Below, piece by piece: positions 1 to 8,597 of a stretch of DNA of 64,000 nucleotides. The stretch covers positions 456,989 to 520,988 of the forward strand of contig CAZDXQ010000001.1 of NCBI GenBank assembly GCA_964509545.1, given 5' to 3'. Position 1 is the first letter of the stretch. Each line of letters starts with the position of its first letter. This stretch comes from JADJWR01 sp964509545. GTDB lineage: Bacteria; Pseudomonadota; Gammaproteobacteria; Burkholderiales; Burkholderiaceae_F. A model generated the notes under the pieces. That model did not search any database. It worked only from the letters and a program-made list of their open reading frames with translations, and was not told where the DNA came from. The position numbers and the translations under genes are program-made.

Positions 1-1868
1 TGGCCGGCGCCGGCGCGCTCGCAGCGGACGTTCGCACCGCACCTGCCGGCGCGTCCATCCGCTCGGTCCGCTTCATCCCGATGGCGGCGCCGAGCCTCGA
101 TGACCCGGCGCAGATGGCCAGCACGACGGTGAACTCCGCCCTCGAGGTCGCCTTCAGCGATGGCAGCCGGCGCCACTGGAAGTTCGCCTACCAGACGCTG
201 TTCATCACCGGCGACCGGGTCCCCGACGGCTTTGGCGGAGAGGTCATCGCCGGCGGCTGCTACGACATCGACGGCCGGCCGATCATCGACCGCTCGGTGG
301 CCGGAGGCGAGCGGCAGTTCTTCTCCGACTGCCCCGACGGCATGTCGCTGCTGAAGCTGCCCGCGGCCGCGGTGCCCGGAGTCAAGGGCAACACGGTGTT
401 CGCGGTGGTGCAGTTCGAATACGTCTCGCGCGACGCCAGCGGCCGCAGGCTGTCCGGCCCGCTACCGTCGCCTATCGCGGTGCTGACCCTCGAACAGGAT
501 CCGGCCAACGGCCGTCTGCGGCTCATCGGCTACCACAACGTCGACACCTCGGCCGTGCATGGGCTTTGGACCACGTGCGGCGCCAGCCTGTCGCCGTGGA
601 ACACGCACCTGTCGAGCGAGGAGTTCGAGCCCGACGCCAGCACCGCCGCCGGCAGCGGCTGGTTCCGCGTCTTCAGCCGCAACCTCTATGGCGATCCCGA
701 CAAGGCCAATCCCTACCACTACGGCCATGTGCCCGAGGTGACCGTGCACGCCGACGGCAGCGGCAGCATCGTCAAGCACTATTGCCTCGGCCGCATCTCG
801 CACGAAGTGGTGCAGGTGATGCCGGACGAGCGCACCGTGCTGATGGGCGACGACTGGGACAACGGCGGCCTGTTCATGTTCATCGCCGATGCGCCGCGCG
901 ACCTGTCGGCCGGCACCTTGTACGTGGCGAAATGGGAACAGACCTCCGGCAAGGGGCCCGGGGCGGCGCGCCTGTCGTGGATCCGGCTCGGCGCCGCGCG
1001 CAGCGCAGAGATCCGGTCGCTGGTCGACGCCGGCATCAAGGCCGCCGACATCATGGACGTGGCGACGGCGCCGCCGCAGGAGGCCGGCTACACGCGCATC
1101 GCCTTCAACGGCAGGTTCAACTGGGTGCGGCTGAAGCCCGGCATGGACAAGGCCGCGGCGTTCCTCGAAACCCACCGATATGCGGCGCTTCGCGGCGGCA
1201 GTCTCGGCTTCACCAAGATGGAGGGCACGGCCGTCAATGCGCACGACCGCATCGCCTATGTCGCGATCTCGCGCATCGAAACACCGATGACCAACGGCTC
1301 GGGCGGCATCAGCGTCGAAGGCCCGTATTCGGGCGCCGTCTACGCGCTGAACCTGCGCGGCGGGCAGGACGACGGCGACGGGCGCACGATCGACAGCGCG
1401 TGGGTGCCGGTGGACATGGCCGCGGTGCCGGAACTCGTCGCCGAGGATTTCGGCGGCAGGCGCAGGCGACAGGACGCTGTCGGCAACTACGCCCACCCCG
1501 ACCGCGTCGCCACGCCGGACAACCTGTGCTTCTCCGCCGCGCTGCGCACGCTGTTCATCGGCGAGGACAGCGACACGCACGTCAACAACTTCCTCTGGGC
1601 CTACAACGTCGACACGCGCGAACTGTCGCGGATCCTGTCATGCCCGGTGGGCGCCGAATCCACCGGCCTGCATGCGGTCGACGAGATCAACGGCTGGACC
1701 TACATCGCCAGCAATTTCCAGCACCCCGGCGACTGGGTAGACGGCCTGCACGACAAGGTGCGCGGCGCACTGGAACCGCTGGTGCGCGCCAATTACCGCG
1801 ACCGCTTCGGCGCCGCGGTCGGCTACCTGACGGCGCAGCCGCAGGCGATACGGCTGCGCGGGCGTTGA
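1..1868 (+). CDS. phoX: PhoX-family (DUF839) alkaline phosphatase, 5' end outside window
   Basis: Reads open from the first bases of the window (frame of base 3), so the start lies upstream. The first visible residues, AGAGALAADV, look like the end of an export signal; PhoX proteins are normally Tat-exported. About 620 residues are visible. The body has PhoX/DUF839 character: an early segment reading VHGLWTTCGASLSPWNTHLS, then acidic propeller-like segments, and near the end PDNLCFSAALRTLFIGEDSD, typical of the conserved C-terminal calcium/iron-binding part. The family consists of periplasmic phosphomonoesterases with Fe3+/Ca2+ cofactors that release phosphate from organic esters. An MFS gene follows 74 bases downstream on the same strand. 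No Pho box can be judged because the promoter is outside the window. Family assignment is firm; substrate is inferred. Confidence 0.85.
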   Translation, partial: AGAGALAADVRTAPAGASIRSVRFIPMAAPSLDDPAQMASTTVNSALEVAFSDGSRRHWKFAYQTLFITGDRVPDGFGGEVIAGGCYDIDGRPIIDRSVAGGERQFFSDCPDGMSLLKLPAAAVPGVKGNTVFAVVQFEYVSRDASGRRLSGPLPSPIAVLTLEQDPANGRLRLIGYHNVDTSAVHGLWTTCGASLSPWNTHLSSEEFEPDASTAAGSGWFRVFSRNLYGDPDKANPYHYGHVPEVTVHADGSGSIVKHYCLGRISHEVVQVMPDERTVLMGDDWDNGGLFMFIADAPRDLSAGTLYVAKWEQTSGKGPGAARLSWIRLGAARSAEIRSLVDAGIKAADIMDVATAPPQEAGYTRIAFNGRFNWVRLKPGMDKAAAFLETHRYAALRGGSLGFTKMEGTAVNAHDRIAYVAISRIETPMTNGSGGISVEGPYSGAVYALNLRGGQDDGDGRTIDSAWVPVDMAAVPELVAEDFGGRRRRQDAVGNYAHPDRVATPDNLCFSAALRTLFIGEDSDTHVNNFLWAYNVDTRELSRILSCPVGAESTGLHAVDEINGWTYIASNFQHPGDWVDGLHDKVRGALEPLVRANYRDRFGAAVGYLTAQPQAIRLRGR

Positions 1869-1942
1869 CGCGGGCTGCGGCTCCGCGCGCGCGTCTTCGG
1901 CTCGCCTGCTTCTGCGCGCCTCGCCTCCCAGCGAAACCGGCG

Positions 1943-3178
1943 ATGCCTGCCGCCCGCCATGGCCTCGCCCGACTGCTGGCGCCGCGCGACGCGGATCCGT
2001 ACGCGGCGTCGCTGCTGGCCGGCCGCGCCCTGCGCGCCTTCGTCGACGGCTACGTGGCGGTGCTGCTGCCCGCGTACCTGCTGGCGCTCGGCTTCGATGT
2101 GTGGACGGTCGGCGTGCTCGCGACCGCGACCCTGCTCGGTTCGGCGCTGACGACGCTGGCCATCGGCGCCTGGGGCCACCGCTTCGCGCAGCGGCGGCTG
2201 CTTCTGGCGGCGGCGCTGCTGATGGTCGGAACCGGGCTGGGCTTCGCCGGCCTGTCGCAGTTCTGGCCGCTGCTGCTGGTCGCCTTCGTCGGCACGCTGA
2301 ATCCGAGCGCCGGCGACGTCAGCGTCTTCCTGCCGCTGGAGCACGCGCAGCTGGCCGCTGCGGCGCAGGGCGACGCACGCACGCAGCTATTCGCCCGCTA
2401 CAGCCTGCTCGCCTCGCTCGCCGCCGCCTTCGGCGCGCTGGCTGCGGCCGTGCCCGGTTGGCTGTCGGCGCGCGCCGGCATCGAGCCGCTGTCGGCGATG
2501 CGGCTGATGTTCGTCGGTTATGCCGGCGTTGGCCTGGCCGTGCTGTGGCTGTATCGCCGGCTGCCCGAAGCGACGGCCGAGGCCGCCGCGAGCAAGCGCG
2601 CGCTCGGCCGTTCGCGCGCCATCGTGGTCAAGCTGGCGCTGCTCTTCTCGGTCGACGCCTTCGCCGGCGGACTGGTGCTGAACAGCCTGCTCGCGCTGTG
2701 GCTGATGCAGCGCTTCGAGCTGTCGCTCGCCGCCGCCGGCACGTTCTTTTTCTGGGCGGGGCTGCTGACCGCCGCCTCGATGCTCGCAGCGCCGTGGGTC
2801 GCAAGGCGCATCGGCCTGCTGAACACGATGGTGTTCACGCACATCCCCGCCAACGTCGCGCTGATCGGCGCTGCCGTCGCGTCGACCCTGCCGCTGGCGC
2901 TTGCGCTGCTCTTCCTGCGCAGCGCGCTGTCGCAGATGGACGTGCCCACGCGCACGGCGTACGTGATGAGCGTGGTCACGCCGGCCGAGCGCGCCGTCGC
3001 CGCCAGCCTCACCGCCGTGCCGCGCAGCCTCGCGGCGGCGGTCAGTCCGTCGCTTGCCGGCGCGTGGTTCGCCGCCGGCTGGCTCGCCGCACCGCTGTTC
3101 GCCTGCGGTCTGCTGAAGATCGGCTACGACCTCGCGCTATGGGTCGCGTGCCGAAAGCACGAACTCGACGCGAAGTGA
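1943..3178 (+). CDS. MFS transporter
   Basis: A 411-residue, strongly hydrophobic protein with about twelve predicted membrane segments, the usual major facilitator size. The loop after the second segment carries WGHRFAQRRLL, matching the MFS motif A position (GxxxDRxGRR/K) in a degenerate form. The second half has an equivalent loop, APWVARRIGLLNTM. I chose the ATG at 1943 because it precedes the first hydrophobic stretch; the frame is open far upstream, overlapping the phosphatase, but that part has shadow-frame composition. The position close behind phoX could mean co-transcription. Substrate cannot be told from sequence; the family includes drug and metabolite efflux proteins. Confidence 0.8.
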   Translation: MPAARHGLARLLAPRDADPYAASLLAGRALRAFVDGYVAVLLPAYLLALGFDVWTVGVLATATLLGSALTTLAIGAWGHRFAQRRLLLAAALLMVGTGLGFAGLSQFWPLLLVAFVGTLNPSAGDVSVFLPLEHAQLAAAAQGDARTQLFARYSLLASLAAAFGALAAAVPGWLSARAGIEPLSAMRLMFVGYAGVGLAVLWLYRRLPEATAEAAASKRALGRSRAIVVKLALLFSVDAFAGGLVLNSLLALWLMQRFELSLAAAGTFFFWAGLLTAASMLAAPWVARRIGLLNTMVFTHIPANVALIGAAVASTLPLALALLFLRSALSQMDVPTRTAYVMSVVTPAERAVAASLTAVPRSLAAAVSPSLAGAWFAAGWLAAPLFACGLLKIGYDLALWVACRKHELDAK

Positions 3179-3206
3179 CAGCGGCGGGTCTTGCGTGTGC
3201 GGCAGC

Positions 3207-3938
3207 TCAGGCCGCTGCATGGTTGTGTGCGTCAAGCTCGGCGACGATCGCCGTTGCCAGCTGCCGGTCGAGATCGGCGGGCGCCGCCGCGGCATGCGCC
3301 TCGGACCAGGCCCGCGCCATGCTGGTCAAGGCTTCGGCGCGGTAGCGCTGCCGGCTCGCTGCCGCGGCTTCGAAGCGGTTGGCGACCTCGGTCAGCGCGT
3401 CGGGCTCGGCGCTGACGATGACCACCGCGTGCGCCAGCACCGCCTGCCGGCCGTCGATGCGCCGCCACGCCTGCGCGGTGCCGGCGATCTTGCGGCCGCC
3501 GGCAGCGAGGTTGAAACGGCCGTCGCAGAACGAGCCTTCGACGGCCTGCGCCGAGGCCTCGACCGAAAGCCGCGCCAGCGCGCCGCTGAGCAGGCCGCAG
3601 AAGGCGCGGTAGATCGCGTGCGGGTCGATCGTCGCCACTGGCGCCGCACGCCAGACGAGGCTCAGGTTCAGCAGGCCGGGGCCGAGCGGCACCAGGCCGC
3701 CGCCGGAGCCGCGCACCTGCACCGGCCAGCCGGCACCGGCCGCATCGGCGCAGGCCCGCGCCCAGCCGGGCAGCCGCGCATAGCTGCGCGGCACAACCAG
3801 CATCGGCATGGCCTGCCACAGGTGCGCCGCGGCGCGGCCGGTTTCGGCAGCGCGCGCCAACCACGCGCCTTCCTGCGTGATGCCATCGGCCAGCGGCGCC
3901 TCGTGCCGCACGATGTCGCCAAAGGACGGCAGCGCCAT
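3207..3938 (-). CDS. Lipoate-protein ligase A family protein
   Basis: A 243-residue protein of the BPL/LplA/LipB fold. The lipoyl-binding loop appears as VRGSGGGLVPLGPGLLNLSL (family consensus RRxxGGGxVxHxxGxLNxSL), with Leu where the usual His sits. The adenylate-contact lysine motif is present as GRKIAGTAQAWR. Its place as last gene behind the acetoin dehydrogenase subunits suggests it attaches lipoate to the lipoyl lysine of AcoC; that role is inferred from context. The 184-base gap to acoC contains a fragment of a GC-rich palindrome. The ATG at 3938 lacks a strong ribosome-binding site. It could instead be an octanoyl- or lipoyl-transferase of the LipM type. Confidence 0.8.
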   Translation of the reverse strand: MALPSFGDIVRHEAPLADGITQEGAWLARAAETGRAAAHLWQAMPMLVVPRSYARLPGWARACADAAGAGWPVQVRGSGGGLVPLGPGLLNLSLVWRAAPVATIDPHAIYRAFCGLLSGALARLSVEASAQAVEGSFCDGRFNLAAGGRKIAGTAQAWRRIDGRQAVLAHAVVIVSAEPDALTEVANRFEAAAASRQRYRAEALTSMARAWSEAHAAAAPADLDRQLATAIVAELDAHNHAAA

Positions 3939-4122
3939 CTCACGCCGCGACGTGATGCGATGAAACGCCGCGGCTCCGCGTTAGTCCCACGCAGGCGCAA
4001 ATCCAGCGTCCCTTGCCGCGCACGACCCCGGGTCCCGCTCCCGGCCTTCGCGGGGACAAGCGTGGCGACGACGACAATCGCGCAGCGGCCGGTTCGACCT
4101 TCATCGTCGCTGGGCTTGTTCG

Positions 4123-5241
4123 CTAAGCGGCAGCCGCGATATGCCGCTTCAGCAGCGCGTTGACCTCGCTCGCTTTCTCCATCATCGCCATGTGGCCCGC
4201 GCCGTCGAGCACCTGCACCTCCGTCCCCGGCGGCGCGTTGCCGGCGTGGCTGCTCGGGATGACGCGGTCGTCCCGGCCCCAGATCAGCAGCACCGGCTTG
4301 CCCGCTCGCGCCAGTTCGAGGCCCGGTTGCTCGGCCTGACGGCCGCCCGGGAAAAGGCTCGCCGCCAGCGTCGCCAGCACTTCGCCGACGCCGTCGATGC
4401 GCTTGTACTTCAGCAGGTCGTCGATCAGTTGCCGGCTGACCAGCTCAGCGTTGGCGAACAGCAGTTCGACCACGGGCTTCAGTTCGCGCCGCGAGGCCGC
4501 GGCGACGAAGCCGTCGATGTAGGCGGCGTTGATCTCGACGCCGAACCCGGCGCTGTTGACCAGCGCCAGCGTCCTGACCCTTTGCGGCTGATCGAGCGCC
4601 AGTCTGGCGGCGATCGCACCGCCCAGCGAATGCCCGACCGCGTGCACCTGCGCCACGCCGATCGCGTCGAGAAAACGCGCGACGCAGCCGGCGAGATCGC
4701 GCAGCGTCGCGCCCGGCAGCCGCGGCGTCGACTGGCCGTGCCCGGGCAGGTCGAGCGCGATCACCGGCGCGGCCTCGGCCAGCGCATCGAGGTTGAACAT
4801 CCAGTTGTCGAGGTCGCCGCCGAAGCCGTGCAGCAGCAGCGCCGGTAAGCCGTCGGCCGGCCCGCGCCGCGCATAACGCAGGCGCAGGCCGTCGACCTCG
4901 ACGAAACTGTAGGCGGGCGCGGCTTCCTCCTCGCCGGCATCCGCCGCCGGCACCACGTAGCCGGCGATGTAGGCATCGATCTGCGCGTCGCTGACCGATT
5001 CGTCGGCGAGCACACCGAGCAAGGCCTTGACCGGCAGGGTCTCGCCTTCCCGAGCCACCTTGCGGCGCAGGAAACCGGCATCGGCAGCCTCCACCGCATT
5101 GGAGATCTTGTCGGTCTCGACGTCGATGATCGGCGTGCCGACGTCGATCCGCGCCCCTTCGCGGACCCGCCACGCCGTGATCGTGCCCTCCCGCATCTCC
5201 AGGCCCCATTTCGGCATGACGATCGGGACGATGCCGCTCAT
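4123..5241 (-). CDS. acoC: Acetoin dehydrogenase E2: lipoyl domain plus alpha/beta hydrolase (AcoC)
   Basis: A 372-residue protein, matching the ~370 residues of AcoC from acetoin-degrading bacteria. Residues 1-80 form a lipoyl domain with the lipoylated lysine in DVETDKISNAVEA (K45). After a short linker comes an alpha/beta hydrolase fold instead of the usual E2 catalytic core: LLHGFGGDLDNW, nucleophile elbow VGHSLGG with Ser205, and late LIWGRDDRVIP and GAGHMAMME carrying the acid and His. AcoC transfers the acetyl group produced from acetoin to CoA. There is no clear E3-binding domain, as in other AcoC proteins. The ATG overlaps the TGA of the small repeat ORF upstream (ATGA), so translation is coupled. 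Confidence 0.92.
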   Translation of the reverse strand: MSGIVPIVMPKWGLEMREGTITAWRVREGARIDVGTPIIDVETDKISNAVEAADAGFLRRKVAREGETLPVKALLGVLADESVSDAQIDAYIAGYVVPAADAGEEEAAPAYSFVEVDGLRLRYARRGPADGLPALLLHGFGGDLDNWMFNLDALAEAAPVIALDLPGHGQSTPRLPGATLRDLAGCVARFLDAIGVAQVHAVGHSLGGAIAARLALDQPQRVRTLALVNSAGFGVEINAAYIDGFVAAASRRELKPVVELLFANAELVSRQLIDDLLKYKRIDGVGEVLATLAASLFPGGRQAEQPGLELARAGKPVLLIWGRDDRVIPSSHAGNAPPGTEVQVLDGAGHMAMMEKASEVNALLKRHIAAAA

Positions 5242-5360
5242 GGTGTTCGCTTCCGGCTGTGCACGAACGATTCGCGCCCGGGGCGGCCCGGCGCGTTGAT
5301 CGGGCTTTCTTCTCGCTGGCGCTCGAAGGCTTCGCGCTTGGGGCGGCCCGGCGCGCTCAT
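5238..5360 (-). CDS. 40-codon ORF of two 20-codon tandem repeats, coupled between acoB and acoC
   Basis: The ATG at 5360 shares its A with the TGA of acoB, and its TGA shares two bases with the ATG of acoC, so the frame fits exactly between the two genes. The product is two 20-residue units: first MSAPGRPKREAFERQREESP, then INAPGRPGRESFVHSRKRTP. The two units (bases 5360-5301 and 5300-5241) share nAPGRP-RE near their starts and end in P. The peptide is highly basic, with no membrane segment. I recall similar PGRPKRE peptide repeats between operon genes of other betaproteobacteria but cannot check this here. It may act as a translational coupler or mRNA spacer, or make a functional microprotein. 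Function unknown. Confidence 0.6.
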   Translation of the reverse strand: MSAPGRPKREAFERQREESPINAPGRPGRESFVHSRKRTP

Positions 5361-6376
5361 CAGTGCCTGCCTTTCGCCATCGCGCGTTTGACCGCCGCGG
5401 CGATCTTCTCCGCCGTCGGGATGTACAGGTCCTCGAGCACCGGCGAAAACGGCACCGGCGTATGCGGCGCGGTGACCATCTCGATCGGCCCCTTCAGCGC
5501 GGCGAACGCCTGCTGCGCCACCTGCGCCGAAACGTCGGCGGCGATGCTGCAGCGGGGATTGGCCTCGTCGACGCAGACCAGATGGCCGGTCTTCTCCACG
5601 CTTTCGAGCACGGTGTCGAGATCCAGCGGGCTCAGCGTGCGCAGGTCGATCACCTCGCACTCGACGCCGCCTTTGGCCAGTTCCTTCGCCGCATCGAGCG
5701 AGCGGTGCACCATCATGCCGTAGGTGACGATGGTGGCGTGTTTGCCATCGCGCACGATGTTCGCCTCGCCGAGCGGGATGGCGTAGCTCGCCTCCGGCAC
5801 GTCGCCTTCGATGCCGTACAGGTTCTTGTGCTCGCAGAAGATCACCGGATCGTTGTCGCGGATCGACTGGATCAGCAGCCCCTTGGTGTCGTACGGCGTG
5901 CTCGGGCAGACGACTTTCAGCCCGGGGATGTGCGTGAACAGCGGCGTCAGCATCTGGCTGTGCTGGGCGGCGGCACGGAAGCCCGCGCCGACCATGGCGC
6001 GGATCACCACCGGCGTTTGCGCCTTGCCGCCGAACATGTACTTGAACTTCGCCGCCTGGTTGAAGATCTGGTCGAAGCACACGCCCATGAAGTCGATGAA
6101 CATCAGTTCGGCCACCGGACGCAGGCCGCAGGTGGCCGCGCCGATCGCCGCGCCGATGTAGGCCGACTCCGACAGCGGCGTGTCGAGCAGCCGGTCGCCG
6201 TGCTTGGCATAAAGGCCCTTGGTCACGCCGAGCACGCCACCCCAGGCGTCGCGCTCGCCGTCGCCGCCGGCCCCGCCGACGATGTCCTCGCCCATCACGA
6301 TCACCGTCGGATCCCGCGTCATCTCCTGGTCCAGGGCCTCGTTGATGGCCTGCTTCATCGTGATCTTGCGTGCCAT
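5360..6376 (-). CDS. acoB: Acetoin dehydrogenase E1 beta subunit (AcoB)
   Basis: 338 residues, the normal length for the beta subunit of thiamine-diphosphate E1 enzymes. Typical segments are TVIVMGEDIVGGAGG near the N-terminus, LDTPLSESAYIGAAIGAA, and RPVAELMFIDFMGVCFDQIF, followed by a transketolase C-terminal domain with EVIDLRTLSPLDLDTV and VDEANPRCS. With AcoA it decarboxylates acetoin to acetaldehyde and passes an acetyl unit to the lipoyl group of AcoC. The ATG at 6376 has a GGGGAGA ribosome-binding site and lies 15 bases behind acoA. The stop codon overlaps the start of the repeat ORF (TGATG). A pyruvate or branched-chain 2-oxoacid E1 is possible by sequence alone, but the operon context favours acetoin. 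Confidence 0.92.
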   Translation of the reverse strand: MARKITMKQAINEALDQEMTRDPTVIVMGEDIVGGAGGDGERDAWGGVLGVTKGLYAKHGDRLLDTPLSESAYIGAAIGAATCGLRPVAELMFIDFMGVCFDQIFNQAAKFKYMFGGKAQTPVVIRAMVGAGFRAAAQHSQMLTPLFTHIPGLKVVCPSTPYDTKGLLIQSIRDNDPVIFCEHKNLYGIEGDVPEASYAIPLGEANIVRDGKHATIVTYGMMVHRSLDAAKELAKGGVECEVIDLRTLSPLDLDTVLESVEKTGHLVCVDEANPRCSIAADVSAQVAQQAFAALKGPIEMVTAPHTPVPFSPVLEDLYIPTAEKIAAAVKRAMAKGRH

Positions 6377-6391
6377 GTCCGTTCTCCCCGT

Positions 6392-7375
6392 TCAGTACGA
6401 GACGTAGACGTCGGTCATCAGGTCTTCGGCCGTCGGCAGCGGAGCCGCCTTCGCCTCGGCCACCGCGCGGTCGATCAGCTGCCGCACCTCCTCGTCGATC
6501 GGCTTCAGGTCGCTGGCGCTGATCACGCCGGCGCCGGTCGCCGCGGCGACGAACTTCTTGATGCAGTCCTTGTTGCTGCGGATGTCGTCGATCTCGCCGG
6601 CGCCGCGATAGGTCTGCGCGTCGCCCTCGAAGTGGCCGAAGAAACGCACCATCTTGCATTCGAGCAGCGCCGGCCCGCCGCCCTTGCGCGCGCGGTCGAT
6701 GATCTCGCCAGCGGCCTCGTAGACGGCGAAGAAATCGGTGCCGTCGACGGTGACGCCCGGCAGGCCGAAGCCGGCGGCGCGATCGACGTAGGAGTCGACC
6801 GCCACGCCGTAGTCGCGCGAGGTGCTCTCGGCGTAGCCGTTGTTCTCGACGACGAAAATGGCCGGCAGGTTCCACACCGCGGCAAGGTTCAGGCTTTCCA
6901 GGAACGTGCCCTGGTTGCTGGCGCCGTCGCCGACGAAGCTCACCGCCACGTCGCCGCTGCCGCGCACCTTGGCCGCGAGCGCCGCGCCGCACACCAGCGG
7001 CGCGCCGGCGCCGAGGATGCCGTTGGCACCCATCATGCCTTTCGACAGGTCGGCGATGTGCATCGAGCCGCCCTTGCCGTGGCAGGATCCGCCCTTCCTG
7101 CCGTAGATCTCCTTCATCATCTCGACCACGTCGACACCCTTGGCGATGCAGTGCCCGTGGCCGCGGTGCGTCGAGGCGATCCGGTCGCCGTCCTTCAGGT
7201 GCATCATGATCCCGGTGCCCGCCGCTTCCTCGCCGGCGTACAGGTGCACGAAGCCGGGAATGTCGCCGCGGCCGAAGTCGACGTGCAGCCGCTCCTCGAA
7301 GGCGCGGATCGTCAGCATCGTGCGGTAGGCGCGCAGCAGTTCTTCCCTGGACAGATGTAACGGGTTGTCCGCCAT
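6392..7375 (-). CDS. acoA: Acetoin dehydrogenase E1 alpha subunit (AcoA)
   Basis: 327 residues. The thiamine-diphosphate motif runs from GDGASNQGTF to VVENNGY (GDG followed about 30 residues later by NN). Upstream are the E1-alpha signatures LYAGEEAAGTGI, STHRGHGH and GKGGSMHIADL. The frame is open far upstream, but the ATG at 7375 has a near-perfect GGAGGAG site and starts exactly at the expected N-terminus (MADNPLHLSREELL). It forms the E1 heterotetramer with AcoB. It begins 14 bases behind acoX, so one transcript is likely. Confidence 0.93.
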   Translation of the reverse strand: MADNPLHLSREELLRAYRTMLTIRAFEERLHVDFGRGDIPGFVHLYAGEEAAGTGIMMHLKDGDRIASTHRGHGHCIAKGVDVVEMMKEIYGRKGGSCHGKGGSMHIADLSKGMMGANGILGAGAPLVCGAALAAKVRGSGDVAVSFVGDGASNQGTFLESLNLAAVWNLPAIFVVENNGYAESTSRDYGVAVDSYVDRAAGFGLPGVTVDGTDFFAVYEAAGEIIDRARKGGGPALLECKMVRFFGHFEGDAQTYRGAGEIDDIRSNKDCIKKFVAAATGAGVISASDLKPIDEEVRQLIDRAVAEAKAAPLPTAEDLMTDVYVSY

Positions 7376-7389
7376 CGGGTGTCTCCTCC

Positions 7390-8442
7390 TCAGTGTGGGT
7401 GGGCGAAAGACCGAAGCAGCCCGTCGCGCACGGCAACGGCCATGCAGTGGGCCACGTTCAGGGTGAAGAAGGCGTTCTCGCGCAGCGTCATGCGCACGCG
7501 CTGGCCGGGCTTGAACGGCAGTTCGCGCTCGCCGTCGAGGGCGACGGTGCCGGCCTCGCATTCGGCGGTCATCGGTTCGTTGGCCCGCATGCGCTGCCAG
7601 CCGGCGACCGGCACCGGACGCAACATGCCGGGGGCGATCGGCACCGTCAGCCGCAGCGCTGCCGGCCGGCCGTTCGAGGCGATCTGCACCGCAAGGCCGC
7701 CCCGATCCTGGCGCCCCACCGGCTGCAGCAGGCCGCCGATGGCCGACAGGCCGATCGCCTGCGGATCGGCGAAGGCGAAGTAGGCGGCGTCGAGCGCCTC
7801 CGGCTTCCACAGCGCGCGCGCGCCGATGCTGCGCTCGTGGCTGATCACCGCATCGACGATGGCGATGTCGCGCCGCAGGAGGCCTTGGCCGCCTTCGATC
7901 TCGACCTCGATCAGCTTGTTCGGCAGCAGCGCGTCGTCGCGGCCGATGCGCCCGCTGGCGTGCAGGCCGACGGCGACGCCGGTGATCGTCGGCTCGCGCA
8001 TCTCGGGAAAGGCATTGTTGGTGCCGGTCGACATGCCGGCGATCGGCACGTTCGAGCCGCCGCCGACCAGTTCGCGCACCACCGCGCGGTGCGTGCCGTC
8101 GCCGCCGAGCACGACGATCGCGCCAACGCCGGCGCGCTGCAGCAGCCGCGTCGCGGCGAAGGTGTCCTCGACCGTGGATTCGGGCTCCATGTCGAGGAAC
8201 TCGATCGCCGGCAGCGACGCATCGCCGCGCCGGATATGCCGTTCGAGCAGCGCGCGGATGCCGCCGCGGTCAGGCATCACCAGCGCCCGCCGCACGCCGC
8301 AGGCCGCGGCAGCAGCGAGCAGGCGCACCAGGATGTTGGCGCGATCGGTGACCTGCAGGTTGCCGGCGTTGGCCACGACGCGGCGGATGTCGCGCGCCGA
8401 CGCCGGGTTGGCGATCACGCCGATGCTATGGGTCGCGCGCAC
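7390..8442 (-). CDS. acoX: AcoX, ATP-NAD kinase-like protein of the acetoin operon
   Basis: 350 residues with the NAD-kinase fold. The nucleotide-binding motif GGDGTHR lies at residues 113-119, preceded by a SIGVIANPASARDIRR start that is characteristic of AcoX proteins. A C-terminal domain follows. AcoX occurs as the first gene of many aco operons; it is not needed for the E1-E2 reaction itself and its substrate is unsettled. The start is a GTG at 8442 preceded by GAAGGA. No promoter could be identified with confidence in the 155 bases upstream, and the usual activator gene acoR is not in this window. Confidence 0.88.
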   Translation of the reverse strand: MRATHSIGVIANPASARDIRRVVANAGNLQVTDRANILVRLLAAAAACGVRRALVMPDRGGIRALLERHIRRGDASLPAIEFLDMEPESTVEDTFAATRLLQRAGVGAIVVLGGDGTHRAVVRELVGGGSNVPIAGMSTGTNNAFPEMREPTITGVAVGLHASGRIGRDDALLPNKLIEVEIEGGQGLLRRDIAIVDAVISHERSIGARALWKPEALDAAYFAFADPQAIGLSAIGGLLQPVGRQDRGGLAVQIASNGRPAALRLTVPIAPGMLRPVPVAGWQRMRANEPMTAECEAGTVALDGERELPFKPGQRVRMTLRENAFFTLNVAHCMAVAVRDGLLRSFAHPH

Positions 8443-8597
8443 GTCGCTGGATCCTTCGGAGCGTGTCAGATGCGCTGCGCTCGGTCGCCGATTCGGCGGC
8501 CTGCGTCTCCCCGTGCAACAGAACCGGCCTGCCCTGGCCCCGAGCTTTCTCTTCTTCGGGCCAGTCTATGCGTCGGCGCCGACGCCATGCACAGCCG

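Noticed and set aside
4023..4075. A transcription terminator behind acoC
   Set aside because: The GC-rich stretch resembles one arm of the dispersed palindrome but does not fold into a good hairpin by eye; the lipoate-ligase gene follows on the same strand.
8443..8597. A sigma-54 -24/-12 promoter before acoX, expected for AcoR-driven acetoin operons
   Set aside because: The best match on the minus strand (AGGCCGGTTCTGTTGCA) has 11 bases between GG and GC instead of 10, and lacks TGGCA; not reported.
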